Source: Croceicoccus sediminis | GTDB lineage: Bacteria; Pseudomonadota; Alphaproteobacteria; Sphingomonadales; Sphingomonadaceae | Length of the DNA stretch: 35,728 nt | Assembly (NCBI RefSeq): GCF_007570835.1 | Contig: NZ_SUNC01000007.1 | Span: 1 to 35,728 of the forward strand | Reading direction: 5' to 3' | Shown here: positions 24,148 to 33,314 of the stretch, one piece after another | How positions within the stretch are numbered: the stretch's first letter is position 1 | Layout: each line of letters starts with the position of its first letter | The notes under the pieces: model-generated | What the model saw: the letters and a program-made list of their open reading frames with translations, nothing else | The model's database searches: none | What the model was told of the DNA's origin: nothing | Translations under genes and position numbers: made by a program

Positions 24148-24428
24148 TTCCAACTCTCCCTCTGCCGTCGCGATCTTCATAAATCGGACTGACCAATTTT
24201 GCTTGTACTGGCCTTCTTGCCCAATGGAAAATTACTTGTTCTGATCGAATTCCATCAATGTAATTGCTGCCTGAGGTTGTGCATGCGCTTGCCGGGCGAG
24301 GTTCTAGCGCTCGACCGCGCCCGACCTGGATCGCTGGGCCATGCGATCCCCGTGCTTCGTGATGGTGGTAATGCCACGCTCAGGCGGTAAGAGGGGGAAC
24401 AGCACCTTCAGGCAATTCAGGCAGACCG

Positions 24429-24767
24429 ATGGCCCGCAAACATTTCAGGCACGATCGTTACGACGATACCGACAGCGATGAAAACGCGCCGGAACCTGCC
24501 GTTCCGTGCTGGCTTTGCTCCAGGCCGACCGGTCAGACGATCGTCTGGCATCATCCCGTACCCAAGAGCCGCGGCGGACGCGACGTCGTGCCCATGCACC
24601 CGATTTGCCAGCAGACGCTGATCGCCAATTTCACCAATTCCGAACTGCAGCGATATGGCATGGACGTGGACGGCCTTCTGGCCAATCCGGCCATTCGAAA
24701 GTTCGTCGACTGGGTGGCGGGCAAGGACCCGGACTTCAACGCGACGACCGCCAAGAAGAAGCGCTGA
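24429..24767 (+). CDS. Small HNH-motif zinc protein
   Basis: The product has 112 residues. After an acidic N-terminus it carries CWLC (C27, C30), WHHPVPKSRGGRD (H41-H42) and MHPICQQTL (H57, C60). This is the compact HNH/beta-beta-alpha-metal arrangement in which two CxxC-type pairs bind structural zinc and the HH..H residues would be catalytic. The C-terminus is Lys-rich. Stand-alone HNH proteins of this size occur in bacteria with unknown roles (nicking, repair or restriction). No phage, intein or restriction gene is adjacent; the ABC-F gene follows after 57 nt on the same strand. The ATG at 24429 is the only good start. Confidence 0.75.
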   Translation: MARKHFRHDRYDDTDSDENAPEPAVPCWLCSRPTGQTIVWHHPVPKSRGGRDVVPMHPICQQTLIANFTNSELQRYGMDVDGLLANPAIRKFVDWVAGKDPDFNATTAKKKR

Positions 24768-24824
24768 ACGCGAACCCGGCATTCAATCGTTGGGACCGCG
24801 AGGCAGTGCTGCTATGGGCCCCGC

Positions 24825-26696
24825 ATGCTTACGATTGACGGTATCACTGTACGGCTTGGCGGCCGGCCCATTCTCGAACGCGCCAGCGCGACGATCCCGC
24901 AGGGCGCGCGTGTCGGCCTGATCGGCCGGAACGGTGCTGGCAAGTCGACGCTGATGAAGGCCATCATCGGCCAGATCGAACCGGACGACGGGCAGATCGG
25001 CAAGCCTTCGCGCGCCCGCATCGGCTATATCGCGCAGGAAGCGCCCGACGGCACGACCACCCCGGAAGAGGCCGTCCTGGCCGCCGACGTGGAGCGCGCG
25101 CGACTGCTGGAAGAAGCGGAAACCTGCACCGACATGGACCGCCTTGGCGAGGTGCACGAAAGGCTCTTGGCCATCGACGCCTACAGCGCGCCGGCACGGG
25201 CGGCCAAGATCCTGAACGGCCTTGGCTTCGACGAGGAAATGCAGCGCCGCCCGCTGTCCAGTTTCTCGGGCGGGTGGAAGATGCGGGTGGCGCTGGGCGC
25301 CCTGCTGTTTTCAGAGCCCGACGTGCTGCTGCTGGACGAACCGTCGAACCACCTCGACCTTGAAGCGACGCTGTGGCTGGAAAACTTCCTGAAGTCCTAT
25401 CCCGCTACGCTGCTCGTCATCAGCCATGAACGCGACCTGCTGAACAACGTCGTCGACCATATCCTGCACCTGCAGGGCGGCAAGCTGACGCTTTATACCG
25501 GCGGCTACGACGCGTTCGAGAAACAGCGTGCCGAACGCGCGGCGCAGCTGGCTTCGGCCAAGGCGGCGCAGGATGCGCAGCGTGCGCGCCTGCAAGACTA
25601 TGTCGCGCGCAATAGCGCCCGCGCCTCGACCGCGAAACAGGCCCAGGCCCGCGCCAAGATGCTGGCGAAGATGCAGCCGATCGTCGCCCTGATGGAAGAC
25701 CCATCGCTCAGCTTCGAATTTCCGTCGCCGGGCGAACTGCGCTCCCCCATGATTACGCTCGAAGGTGCGGCGGTGGCCTATGACGATGCGCCGCCCATCC
25801 TGCGGCGACTGAACATGCGGATCGACGCCGATGACCGGATCGCTCTGCTGGGCCGCAACGGCAACGGCAAGACCACGCTCGCCCGCCTGCTGGCGGCGCA
25901 GCTTCAGGCGGTCGAAGGCGCGATGGCGGCGCCGGGCAAGCTCAAGGTCGGGTACTTCACGCAGTACCAGGTCGAGGAACTGGCGAGCGATGCCACGCCG
26001 GTCGAACTGATGACCCGCGCGATGGAGGGCAAGACCCCGGCGGCGGTCCGGGCACAGCTGGGCCGTTTCGGCTTTTCCGGGCCGCGGGCCACGACAAACG
26101 TCGAAAAGCTGTCGGGCGGAGAGCGCGCCCGGCTTGCGCTCGCGCTCATCACCCGTGACGCGCCCCATCTCCTGATCCTCGACGAGCCGACCAACCACCT
26201 CGACGTCGATGCGCGTGAGGCGCTGGTCCAGGCGTTGAACGACTATTCCGGGGCGGTGATCCTGATCAGCCATGATCGGCACATGGTGGAACTGACCGCT
26301 GACCGGCTGATCCTCGTCGATGCAGGAACGGCAGCCGAATTTTCCGGCAGCATGGACGATTATATCGACTTCGTGCTGGGCCGGAACAAACCGAAGAAAC
26401 AATCCGCGCAAGGCGCGTCGAACGCGGCATCGGGTAATACCGCCAAGACCCGCGCCAAGGCTCGCTTCATCAAGTCCGAACTGGCCTCTGCCGAAAAGGC
26501 GATTGCCCGCCTGGAATCGAGCCTGAGCGAAATCGATGGCGCGATGTGCGAACCGGACAAGGCACCAAGGCACCTTGCCAACGTCAATATGGGCGAGCTG
26601 CAGATGCGCCGTGCGGAGATCAGCGAGAAACTGGCAAAGGCCGAGGCCGAATGGCTGGCTTTGGGCGAACAGCTGGAAACGCTCGCCCCCGCATAG
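24825..26696 (+). CDS. ABC-F family ATPase, YheS-like
   Basis: The product has 623 residues and two ABC nucleotide-binding domains but no membrane segment. Domain 1 has Walker A GRNGAGKST (34-42), signature SFSGGWKMR and Walker B VLLLDEPSNHLD. Domain 2 has GRNGNGKTT (343-351), signature LSGGERARL (429-437) and LLILDEPTNHLDV. A charged linker (about residues 220-290) and a C-terminal coiled coil (KARFIKSELASAEKAIARLE onward, about 545-620) are typical of ABC-F proteins. FSGGWKMR is characteristic of the YheS/Uup-type translation factors that act on ribosomes. A direct role in drug resistance is not indicated. The ribosome site is weak. Confidence 0.93.
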   Translation: MLTIDGITVRLGGRPILERASATIPQGARVGLIGRNGAGKSTLMKAIIGQIEPDDGQIGKPSRARIGYIAQEAPDGTTTPEEAVLAADVERARLLEEAETCTDMDRLGEVHERLLAIDAYSAPARAAKILNGLGFDEEMQRRPLSSFSGGWKMRVALGALLFSEPDVLLLDEPSNHLDLEATLWLENFLKSYPATLLVISHERDLLNNVVDHILHLQGGKLTLYTGGYDAFEKQRAERAAQLASAKAAQDAQRARLQDYVARNSARASTAKQAQARAKMLAKMQPIVALMEDPSLSFEFPSPGELRSPMITLEGAAVAYDDAPPILRRLNMRIDADDRIALLGRNGNGKTTLARLLAAQLQAVEGAMAAPGKLKVGYFTQYQVEELASDATPVELMTRAMEGKTPAAVRAQLGRFGFSGPRATTNVEKLSGGERARLALALITRDAPHLLILDEPTNHLDVDAREALVQALNDYSGAVILISHDRHMVELTADRLILVDAGTAAEFSGSMDDYIDFVLGRNKPKKQSAQGASNAASGNTAKTRAKARFIKSELASAEKAIARLESSLSEIDGAMCEPDKAPRHLANVNMGELQMRRAEISEKLAKAEAEWLALGEQLETLAPA

Positions 26697-26824
26697 CGCC
26701 GTGACCGGCAGTCCTGACCCGCTGCTCCAGAATCCGGTTGCGGGCTTCGTATGCTCCGGATACATTCCGCCGAAAAGGCCGGCAGCGCAGATCGGGAAAC
26801 GACAGGCTGCACGGCGAAGAGGGG

Positions 26825-27805
26825 ATGGGTATCGAACATGACGCTGCTGCCAGCTCATTTCTGCCAGCCGGTGGAGCCGGACCGGTGAACGCGGTCGAAT
26901 GCTTTTCGACCAGGCTGGTGCCGCATCAGCGCCGCCATCATTTCTGGCACGAAGTCGTGGCAGAGGCTTTCCCCGGCATGTCGGTCAGCGCCTCTGAAGG
27001 GATACGCGCAGACCTGACCCGTTGTTTCGTCGGTAAGGTCGGACTGGCCCGCGCGCGAAGCGACCGGGCGAGAGTCAGCCGGGTATCGACACAGGGCAGC
27101 GACCGGCATCTCCTGCTGCACATGTTGCGGCGCGGGACGATGATGATGGAACATGGCAAGAAAAGCAGCCGCGGCCACGTCGGTGAAATCATCGTGGCAG
27201 ATGACACGCGCCCCTATTCCATCGACATTTCGCAGGCCAACGACTGCCTGATCCTGCAAGTGCCGATCTCGATGATGGGAGACGCGGTCGCCGCGCGCGA
27301 CTGGCACGGATGCATATTGCCTGCCGACAATCCCAACGTCGCCTTTCTGGGGCATATCTTCCAGGGCATCTGGTTGCAGCGCGAGCATCTGGACGATCTG
27401 GACGGGGACACCGGTGCACTGCTTGCCGATGCCGCGCGCATGGCATGTGGCCGCAGGTCGGTCGATCATCTGCCGATGCGTTCCGCCCGCTCTCCGGTCG
27501 AATATGCGCTGGATAACCTCGCCAATCCGGATCTCGGCACGGCAATGATCGCCGATGCGCTGGATCTGTCCGTACGCGCGGTGCAGAAATCGTTTTTCCG
27601 CCATGTCGGCCTGACGCCGACAGCTTTCATCACGTCGCGAAGGATGGAATGGGCAAGGACGCTTCTGGATAGCGGCGACGGGCAGACGATCACCGAAATC
27701 GCGTTCGAAGTCGGCTTTAACGATTCTGCGTTTTTCGCCCGCTGCTTTCGCAGGCACTTCGGCGTGTCGCCAAGCCAGTGGCGACAAGGCACGGGTCATT
27801 CGTGA
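26825..27805 (+). CDS. AraC-family transcriptional regulator
   Basis: The product has 326 residues from the ATG at 26825, which follows GAAGAGGGG closely; a GTG at 26885 is a possible alternative. The N-terminal 200 residues match the AraC-binding-like sensor layout (CFSTRLVPHQRRHHFWHEVV, then HLLLHMLRRGTMMMEHGKK and DDTRPYSIDIS). The C-terminal 100 residues hold two helix-turn-helix units: TAMIADALDLSVRAVQKSFF, and ITEIAFEVGFNDSAFFARCF followed by the signature RRHFGVSPSQWR. It lies 149 nt upstream of, and co-directional with, a TonB receptor/alcohol dehydrogenase pair, its most likely targets. The ligand is unknown, perhaps an aromatic compound. Confidence 0.9.
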   Translation: MGIEHDAAASSFLPAGGAGPVNAVECFSTRLVPHQRRHHFWHEVVAEAFPGMSVSASEGIRADLTRCFVGKVGLARARSDRARVSRVSTQGSDRHLLLHMLRRGTMMMEHGKKSSRGHVGEIIVADDTRPYSIDISQANDCLILQVPISMMGDAVAARDWHGCILPADNPNVAFLGHIFQGIWLQREHLDDLDGDTGALLADAARMACGRRSVDHLPMRSARSPVEYALDNLANPDLGTAMIADALDLSVRAVQKSFFRHVGLTPTAFITSRRMEWARTLLDSGDGQTITEIAFEVGFNDSAFFARCFRRHFGVSPSQWRQGTGHS

Positions 27806-27954
27806 TCCGGCAAGGTCGCGAACCCATGCGGCCCGAATGTTCGCAATTGTCCTGATCGCGCGTTCGCGGCCATCCAAGACCGCCGGGCGATCACCCCCTA
27901 GAAAAGACGCCAAAGCGCCGGGACAGGCGCGGATCTTTTGTGGGAGAAATTTTC

Positions 27955-30561
27955 ATGGGCAAGACGACAATCGCGCTGCTGCTGGCATCTTCGGCGTTCG
28001 TGGCCGCACCGGCCATCGCACAGGACGATCTGCAATCGGCCGCGGCTGACACCACCTCCGGCACCGGCGGGATCACGGAAATCGTCGTCACCGCGCAAAA
28101 GCGTTCGGAAAACGTGCAGGACGTGCCGATCGCGATCTCGGCCTTTACCTCCGAAGCCCTGCAGGAACGCGCCATCGGCAGCGTTGCGGACCTTTCGGCG
28201 GTTGCGCCCAACGTCAATCTCGATGCAGGCACGCCGTTCTCGGGCTCGCCCGCCGTGCTGGCGGCGTATATCCGCGGCATCGGATCGGACGATTTCGCGT
28301 TCAACATCGATCCGGGTGTCGGCATCTATCTCGACGGCGTCTACCTGGCGCGCACGGTCGGGGCGAACCAGGACCTGCTCGACGTTGAGCGTATCGAGAT
28401 CCTGAAGGGTCCGCAGGGCACGCTGTTCGGTCGCAATACCATCGGCGGCGCCATTTCCATCGTGACCAAGGATCCGGGCGACTATTTCACAGCCACCGGC
28501 GATGTGACCGTCGGCAGCTACAACCTGCTCAACGTTCGCGGTTCCGTCACCATCCCGCTCGCCGAAGCGCTCAGTTCGTCCGTGACCTTCGGGGCAAAAA
28601 CGCGCGACGGTTTCCTGAAGCGCGTGCCCTTCCCCGATCAGCGCGCCAACAACGCGCCGCCGTTCTCCGCGTTCTCCGCCGCGGGCTATGACAGCGCCCG
28701 CCGGGAAGGCAGCAGCGACAACTGGAACTTGCGCGGCAAGCTGAAGTGGGACAATGGCGGCGCGGTGCGGGCCACGTTCTCCGGCGACTACAGCAAGGAC
28801 AAGGGCACCTCGGCGAACAAGCTGATTGCCACGGCCGAAAACGTGCCGGGCAATTTCGCCGGCACAACGAACCTGCCCGGCACGGCCTTCGACCCGACCG
28901 GCACCACCGGCTTCCTGTTCGCGGGCCTTTACAATTTCTGCATCGGCAGCACGGCAGGCGAAATCGCGGCGCGCAATGCCTCTGCCCTGTGCGGCGTGGC
29001 AGGAACGCAGTTCAACCCGCAGTACCAGCTGGCCAGCTATGCCAGCGCCAACGTCGATGGCGACCCCGCCAACGACCGCCTGCCGTGGGACGACCGCTAT
29101 CTTATCGCCGACAAGGATCGCAGCTATGCTACCGGCAACAGCTATTCCGATCTGGAGGCATGGGGGCTTAGCGGCATCGTCGATTTCGACCTGGCCGAAA
29201 ACGTCGCGCTCAAATCGATCACCGCCTATCGCGAACTGCACTGGAACGCGGGGCTGGATGCCGACGGGTCGCCGCTCAATTTCCTCCAGCTCAGCTTCAC
29301 CATGAACCAGAAGCAGTTCAGCCAGGAACTCCAGCTGCTGGGCGACGCGCTGGACCAGAAGCTGCGCTACGTCGCCGGCGCCTACTACTTCAGCGAATCG
29401 GGCGACCTGCACGACTTCGTCACATTTGCCGAAGGGCTGATCCAGGTCGACGGGCCGAACGACCTGTCGACCAAGAACTACGCCTTTTTCGGCCAGCTCG
29501 ATTACCGCCCCGTGGACCTGATCGGCATTACCGTCGGCGGCCGCTATACCAACGAACGCAAGCGGTTCGAAGGCGGGCAGCAGGAATTGAACGGCTTCAA
29601 CTACAAGCTGTTCGGATGCGCCGATGCCGATGGCACGATCTATCCCGGCGGGGCCTTCCCCCTTGCGCCGGTGCCATGCCAGTTGGCGCTGGAATATCCC
29701 GATCCGACCAACCCCGTGCGCGTCTATACGCCGGGCACGAACCGCAAGAGGTTCAGCGATTTCTCCCCCAAGGTTGGCCTACAGATCCATCCGGGCGACG
29801 ATGTCATGCTCTACGGCAGCTGGTCCAAGGGCTACAAGACCGGCGGCTGGACCACGCGCCTGACGAACCCGCAAGGCAATGTCGCACCGGACTTCGGCGA
29901 GGAAAAAGCAACCACGTGGGAGGCCGGTATCAAGTCGACCCTGCTGGATCGCAGGTTGCAGGTGAATGCCGCCGTCTTCTCGACCAAGTACCGCGATATC
30001 CAGCTCAACATCCAGGTCGGCACGTCGCCCACCATCGCCAACGCGGGCAACGCGCGTATTCGCGGGTTCGAAGTCGAAGCCCTCGCCGCGCCGATCGACG
30101 GGCTCACCATCAACGGATCGGTCGGCTATGTGGACGCGGAATATACCTACGTCTCCCCGGCGACCGCGGCCGTGGGCGGGCCATCGCCCTATCAGGCCGG
30201 TACTCTCGTGGGTGAAGACCTGCCCAAGACGCCGAAGTGGAAAGTCAACATCAGCCCCCGCTACGAGGCGGAACTGGCCAATGGCGGATCGCTCGTACTG
30301 CTCGCCGACTGGACGCATAGTTCGGGCGCGTGGAACGACACGCAGCGCACGTTCCTGCTGCGCCGGGTGTCGAGCGATATCGTGAACGGAAGCGTCAGCT
30401 ACCGCGAGCCGAACGGCAACTGGTCGCTGACGGCAGGGGGCACGAACCTGACCGACAAGCGGTTCCTGACTTCCGGCGGATCCAATCTTGCCGCGGGCAC
30501 GTTGTTCGGCAGCTACAACCGGCCGCGCGAATGGTACCTGCGCCTTGGCTTCGACTTCTGA
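27955..30561 (+). CDS. TonB-dependent outer-membrane receptor
   Basis: The product has 868 residues. The ATG at 27955 follows GGGAGAA and begins a signal peptide (MGKTTIALLLASSAFVAAPA, ending AIAQ). A TonB box (TEIVVTAQKR) is followed by the plug (VPIAISAFTSEALQERAIGS, YIRGIGSDD, RIEILKGPQGTLFGRNTIGG). A long barrel ends WYLRLGFDF. It is larger than the receptor at 20-22 kb, with long extracellular loops (for example residues 300-400). The next gene starts 3 nt after its stop, so it is operonic with an alcohol dehydrogenase. It probably imports the substrate, or a precursor, of the ferulate-type pathway; this is inferred from context only. Confidence 0.93.
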   Translation: MGKTTIALLLASSAFVAAPAIAQDDLQSAAADTTSGTGGITEIVVTAQKRSENVQDVPIAISAFTSEALQERAIGSVADLSAVAPNVNLDAGTPFSGSPAVLAAYIRGIGSDDFAFNIDPGVGIYLDGVYLARTVGANQDLLDVERIEILKGPQGTLFGRNTIGGAISIVTKDPGDYFTATGDVTVGSYNLLNVRGSVTIPLAEALSSSVTFGAKTRDGFLKRVPFPDQRANNAPPFSAFSAAGYDSARREGSSDNWNLRGKLKWDNGGAVRATFSGDYSKDKGTSANKLIATAENVPGNFAGTTNLPGTAFDPTGTTGFLFAGLYNFCIGSTAGEIAARNASALCGVAGTQFNPQYQLASYASANVDGDPANDRLPWDDRYLIADKDRSYATGNSYSDLEAWGLSGIVDFDLAENVALKSITAYRELHWNAGLDADGSPLNFLQLSFTMNQKQFSQELQLLGDALDQKLRYVAGAYYFSESGDLHDFVTFAEGLIQVDGPNDLSTKNYAFFGQLDYRPVDLIGITVGGRYTNERKRFEGGQQELNGFNYKLFGCADADGTIYPGGAFPLAPVPCQLALEYPDPTNPVRVYTPGTNRKRFSDFSPKVGLQIHPGDDVMLYGSWSKGYKTGGWTTRLTNPQGNVAPDFGEEKATTWEAGIKSTLLDRRLQVNAAVFSTKYRDIQLNIQVGTSPTIANAGNARIRGFEVEALAAPIDGLTINGSVGYVDAEYTYVSPATAAVGGPSPYQAGTLVGEDLPKTPKWKVNISPRYEAELANGGSLVLLADWTHSSGAWNDTQRTFLLRRVSSDIVNGSVSYREPNGNWSLTAGGTNLTDKRFLTSGGSNLAAGTLFGSYNRPREWYLRLGFDF

Positions 30562-30564
30562 GCG

Positions 30565-31644
30565 ATGGGTGCACTGACGATCGACGCCGCCGTGATCGAG
30601 CGGCCGGGCGAGCCCTTCCGGTTCGAGCAACTGTCCATGGACCCGCCCGGCCCCGACCAGGTGCGCGTGCGGATCCGCGCCTGCGGGGTATGTCACACAG
30701 ACATGGTGATGCGGGACGGAAACCTGCCCGTCCCCTTCCCGGTGATCCTGGGCCACGAAGGCGCGGGCGTGGTAGAGGATGTGGGCCGCGATGTCGCCGG
30801 ACTGTCGAAGGGCGACCACGTCCTGCTCAGCTTTCACAGCTGCGGTGCCTGCGCCGCGTGCCGGGACCATGAACCGGGTTATTGCGACGAATTCGTACCC
30901 CGCAATTTCCTGGGCCTGCGCCAGCCCGGCGAAGGGAGCATCCGGCGCGGCAAAGTTGTGGTTGGCAGCAACATCTTCGGGCAGTCGGCCTTTGCCACTC
31001 ATGCCCTTGCCCACATGGACAACGTCGTGCGGATCGATGCCGACCTGCCGCTCGATCTGCTGGCACCGCTTGGTTGCGGGGTCCAGACCGGCGCGGGCAC
31101 AGTGCTCGAAACGCTCGACGTTCAGCCGGGACAGTCGATCGCGATCATGGGCGCAGGCGCGGTAGGGCTGTCGGCGGTGATGGCGGCAAAGATCGCGGAT
31201 GCAGGACGCATCTGCGTGATCGACCGCCACGCGCACCGGCTGGCCCTCGCCCGCGAACTGGGTGCAGACGAAGTGGCAGAGAACCTGTCGGCGCTGGTGG
31301 AGCCTTTCGATCATATCGTCGACACGACGGGCGTTCCCGCGCTGTTGCAGCAGTCGGTTGCAATGCTGGCCCCGCGCGGGACACTGGCGCTGGTCGGGGC
31401 CTATCCGCCGCAGACCGTGGCCATCGATCCATCCGCCATCATGAGCATGGGGCGCAGGATCGTGGGCGTCGTGGAAGGCGGCATCGACCCGCGCCGCTTC
31501 ATCCCCCGCCTGATCGCCTATTACCGCGAAGGTCGCCTGCCGCTGGAAAAGCTGGTGAAGCGCTATCCCTTCGCGCAGATCGAGGAGGCCTTCGCCGCAT
31601 CCGGGCAGGGCACGGTGATCAAGCCGGTTGTGGTGATGCCATAG
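30565..31644 (+). CDS. Zinc-dependent (aryl-)alcohol dehydrogenase
   Basis: The product has 359 residues of the medium-chain dehydrogenase family. Catalytic zinc ligands are C43 (CGVCHTD), H64-E65 (GHEGAG) and C171 (PLGCGVQTGAG). The structural zinc cysteines are C93, C96, C99 and C107. The Rossmann motif GAGAVGLSAVMAAKI is followed by an acidic residue (VIDRH), favouring NAD. The architecture resembles benzyl/aryl-alcohol dehydrogenases of the XylB/AreB type. Given the receptor 3 nt upstream and the ferulate genes downstream, oxidation of an aromatic alcohol such as coniferyl or vanillyl alcohol is plausible but not shown. All zinc ligands are intact. Confidence 0.9.
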   Translation: MGALTIDAAVIERPGEPFRFEQLSMDPPGPDQVRVRIRACGVCHTDMVMRDGNLPVPFPVILGHEGAGVVEDVGRDVAGLSKGDHVLLSFHSCGACAACRDHEPGYCDEFVPRNFLGLRQPGEGSIRRGKVVVGSNIFGQSAFATHALAHMDNVVRIDADLPLDLLAPLGCGVQTGAGTVLETLDVQPGQSIAIMGAGAVGLSAVMAAKIADAGRICVIDRHAHRLALARELGADEVAENLSALVEPFDHIVDTTGVPALLQQSVAMLAPRGTLALVGAYPPQTVAIDPSAIMSMGRRIVGVVEGGIDPRRFIPRLIAYYREGRLPLEKLVKRYPFAQIEEAFAASGQGTVIKPVVVMP

Positions 31645-31690
31645 GGGCGCGATAACGCCCTCGCACCGACACCCGTTCAGGAGAGCCGCC

Positions 31691-32644
31691 GTGGAACTAA
31701 GCCCGCATGTTCTGAAGTTCTTTGCGATTCTGGAAGAGGCAGGTGCCCCCCCGCTGAACGAGCTTTCCTATGACGAGGCGCGCCAGGGCTATCGCCGGAT
31801 GAGCGAGATGTTCGGCGGCCCCACGATCGATATGGCGCATGTCGAGGATTTCGTGGCCGAAGGCCCTGTTGGCCCGATACCCCTTCGCCAATATCGCCCC
31901 GACGGCCTGCCCGATGCAGACGCGCCCGCGCTTATCTACCTTCATGGCGGCGGCGGGGTGATCGGCGATCTCGAATCACACGACAAGGTGTGCCGCCAAC
32001 TGGCTTGTCGCGCCCAATGCGCAGTTATGGCGGTAGACTACCGGCTGGCGCCTGAGCACCCGGCTCCTGCGCCTTCGAACGATGTCATTTCGGCGTTCCG
32101 CTGGATTGTTGCCAACGCATCGACGCTAGGCATCGACCAGGACCGCATTGCCGTAGGCGGTGACAGCGCCGGCGGGTGCCTTAGCGCGGTGGTGGCAATC
32201 GCGGCCCGCGATGAGGGCATTCCGCTTCGCTGCCAGATCCTCATCTATCCCGGTCTCGACTTGCGCGAATCTGTCTGGGACTACCCTTCCCGCGTTCGCA
32301 ATGGCAACGTGCCGCCGCTGACGCTGGAGGCAATGCGCTATTTCGTCGACAGCTATCTGAACGACGTGTCAGTCGCAGATGACTGGCGCGTCTCGCCGAT
32401 AGTCGCCGGGGACATGGCGGGCCTTTGCCCTGCGCTCGTCATTCTGGCGGGCTTCGATCCCCTGCTCGACGAAGGGGGGCTCTACGCGGACCGGCTGGAG
32501 GCGGCAGGCGTTGCGGTGACACGCCACGTCTTCCCTTCGATGATCCATGGCTTCATCGAACTGGGCGGCATTTTGCCGGAGACCGACGAGGCGCTGGACA
32601 TGATCGCGCAGACGCTGCGCCAGCGGCTTGATTGCGGCACCTGA
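31691..32644 (+). CDS. HSL-family alpha/beta hydrolase (esterase)
   Basis: The product has 317 residues with a GTG start after AGGAGAG. The hormone-sensitive-lipase (bacterial family IV) signature is present: HGGGG (H85-G89) for the oxyanion hole, VDYRLAPEHPAPAP, nucleophile GDSAGG (157-162, Ser159), acid in LAGFDPLLDEG and histidine in SMIHGFIELGG. There is no signal peptide, so it acts in the cytoplasm. It follows the alcohol dehydrogenase by 46 nt and is convergent with the MarR gene. It may cleave an imported aromatic ester, complementing the secreted esterase at 22-24 kb, but the substrate is unknown. Confidence 0.9.
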   Translation: MELSPHVLKFFAILEEAGAPPLNELSYDEARQGYRRMSEMFGGPTIDMAHVEDFVAEGPVGPIPLRQYRPDGLPDADAPALIYLHGGGGVIGDLESHDKVCRQLACRAQCAVMAVDYRLAPEHPAPAPSNDVISAFRWIVANASTLGIDQDRIAVGGDSAGGCLSAVVAIAARDEGIPLRCQILIYPGLDLRESVWDYPSRVRNGNVPPLTLEAMRYFVDSYLNDVSVADDWRVSPIVAGDMAGLCPALVILAGFDPLLDEGGLYADRLEAAGVAVTRHVFPSMIHGFIELGGILPETDEALDMIAQTLRQRLDCGT

Positions 32645-32721
32645 TCTTGCGGAATGCAGCGGCAGCGATCCCAATGGGACAACCGGGTGTGATGCCAGGT
32701 CCGTTCAGCGGCAGAGCGCGC

Positions 32722-33162
32722 TCAATTATCGGCGGCGAAGCTTCGGCGCATCTTGGCAAGGCAGGCCCGCATCGCGGCGCGTTCCTCGTTCGTCAGGTCG
32801 CGCAGCAAATGTTCATCGGCCTCATTCAAGGCGGCCAGCATCCGCTTCAGCTGATCGCTGCCCTCTTCGGTCAGGAAAAGCGCGTTGGCGCGCGGATCGG
32901 CCGCTTCGCCCCGGCGGATCAGGCCGCGTCCTTCCAGGATATTGACGAGCTTCATCGCGCTGGCCCGATTGATCGAGAGTTCCTCGCCCAGCCGGGTTTG
33001 CGTGCAGCCGGGGTTGTTCGCCACCACGATCAAGGCAGTGACGCGGGCGGGCGTGATGTCGAAAGGCTCAAGCATGCGGCGCGCGGTCTTGTCGGCCTCG
33101 ATCTGGACCATGCGCAGCTGATAGCCGAAGGATGCATCCAGGCTGATCTTTCGTGTCCCCAT
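32722..33162 (-). CDS. ferC: MarR-family regulator, probable FerC-type repressor
   Basis: The product has 146 residues. The winged helix-turn-helix is evident: ITPARVTALIVVANNPGCTQ, TRLGEELSINRASAMKLVNI as recognition helices, and the wing RGEAADPRANALFLTEEG with the conserved DPR. Flanking helices form the dimer. It is divergent from the aldehyde dehydrogenase/feruloyl-CoA hydratase operon with a 152-nt gap that holds dyads. In Sphingobium SYK-6, FerC is a MarR repressor of ferBA that responds to feruloyl-CoA-type thioesters; position and family match that role here. The symbol is by analogy. The start codon is preceded by ACGGGAATGGGG, which gives moderate support. Confidence 0.8.
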   Translation of the reverse strand: MGTRKISLDASFGYQLRMVQIEADKTARRMLEPFDITPARVTALIVVANNPGCTQTRLGEELSINRASAMKLVNILEGRGLIRRGEAADPRANALFLTEEGSDQLKRMLAALNEADEHLLRDLTNEERAAMRACLAKMRRSFAADN

Positions 33163-33208
33163 TCCCGTTCGATGGCCCGGTCGCCCAATCGCGTCAAGCG
33201 GGCGTCGG

Positions 33209-33240
33209 CAGTTGCAATAACTGTATCATTGGCATACATA
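33209..33240 (+). promoter_or_regulatory. Probable operator/promoter of the ferulate operon
   Basis: Two overlapping dyads lie between the MarR gene and the operon: CAGTT-GCAAT-AACTG (33209-33223) and TGTAT-N7-ATACA (33222-33238). TTGCAA (33212-33217) and TACATA (33235-33240), spaced 17 nt, could act as -35 and -10, so a repressor on either dyad would block polymerase. The transcription start would be near 33247. This is inference from pattern and context. Confidence 0.5.
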
Positions 33241-33314
33241 CCGTTCAAGGCCGCAGGCTCGAATCGCGATCCCCGTTTTCGCAATTCGCGCGATGCCAGA
33301 TCGAGAGGACAGAC

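Noticed and set aside
24209-24220. TGGCC..TTGC pair between the esterase and the HNH gene
   Set aside because: GG-to-GC distance is 9 nt instead of 12, so it cannot be a -24/-12 promoter.
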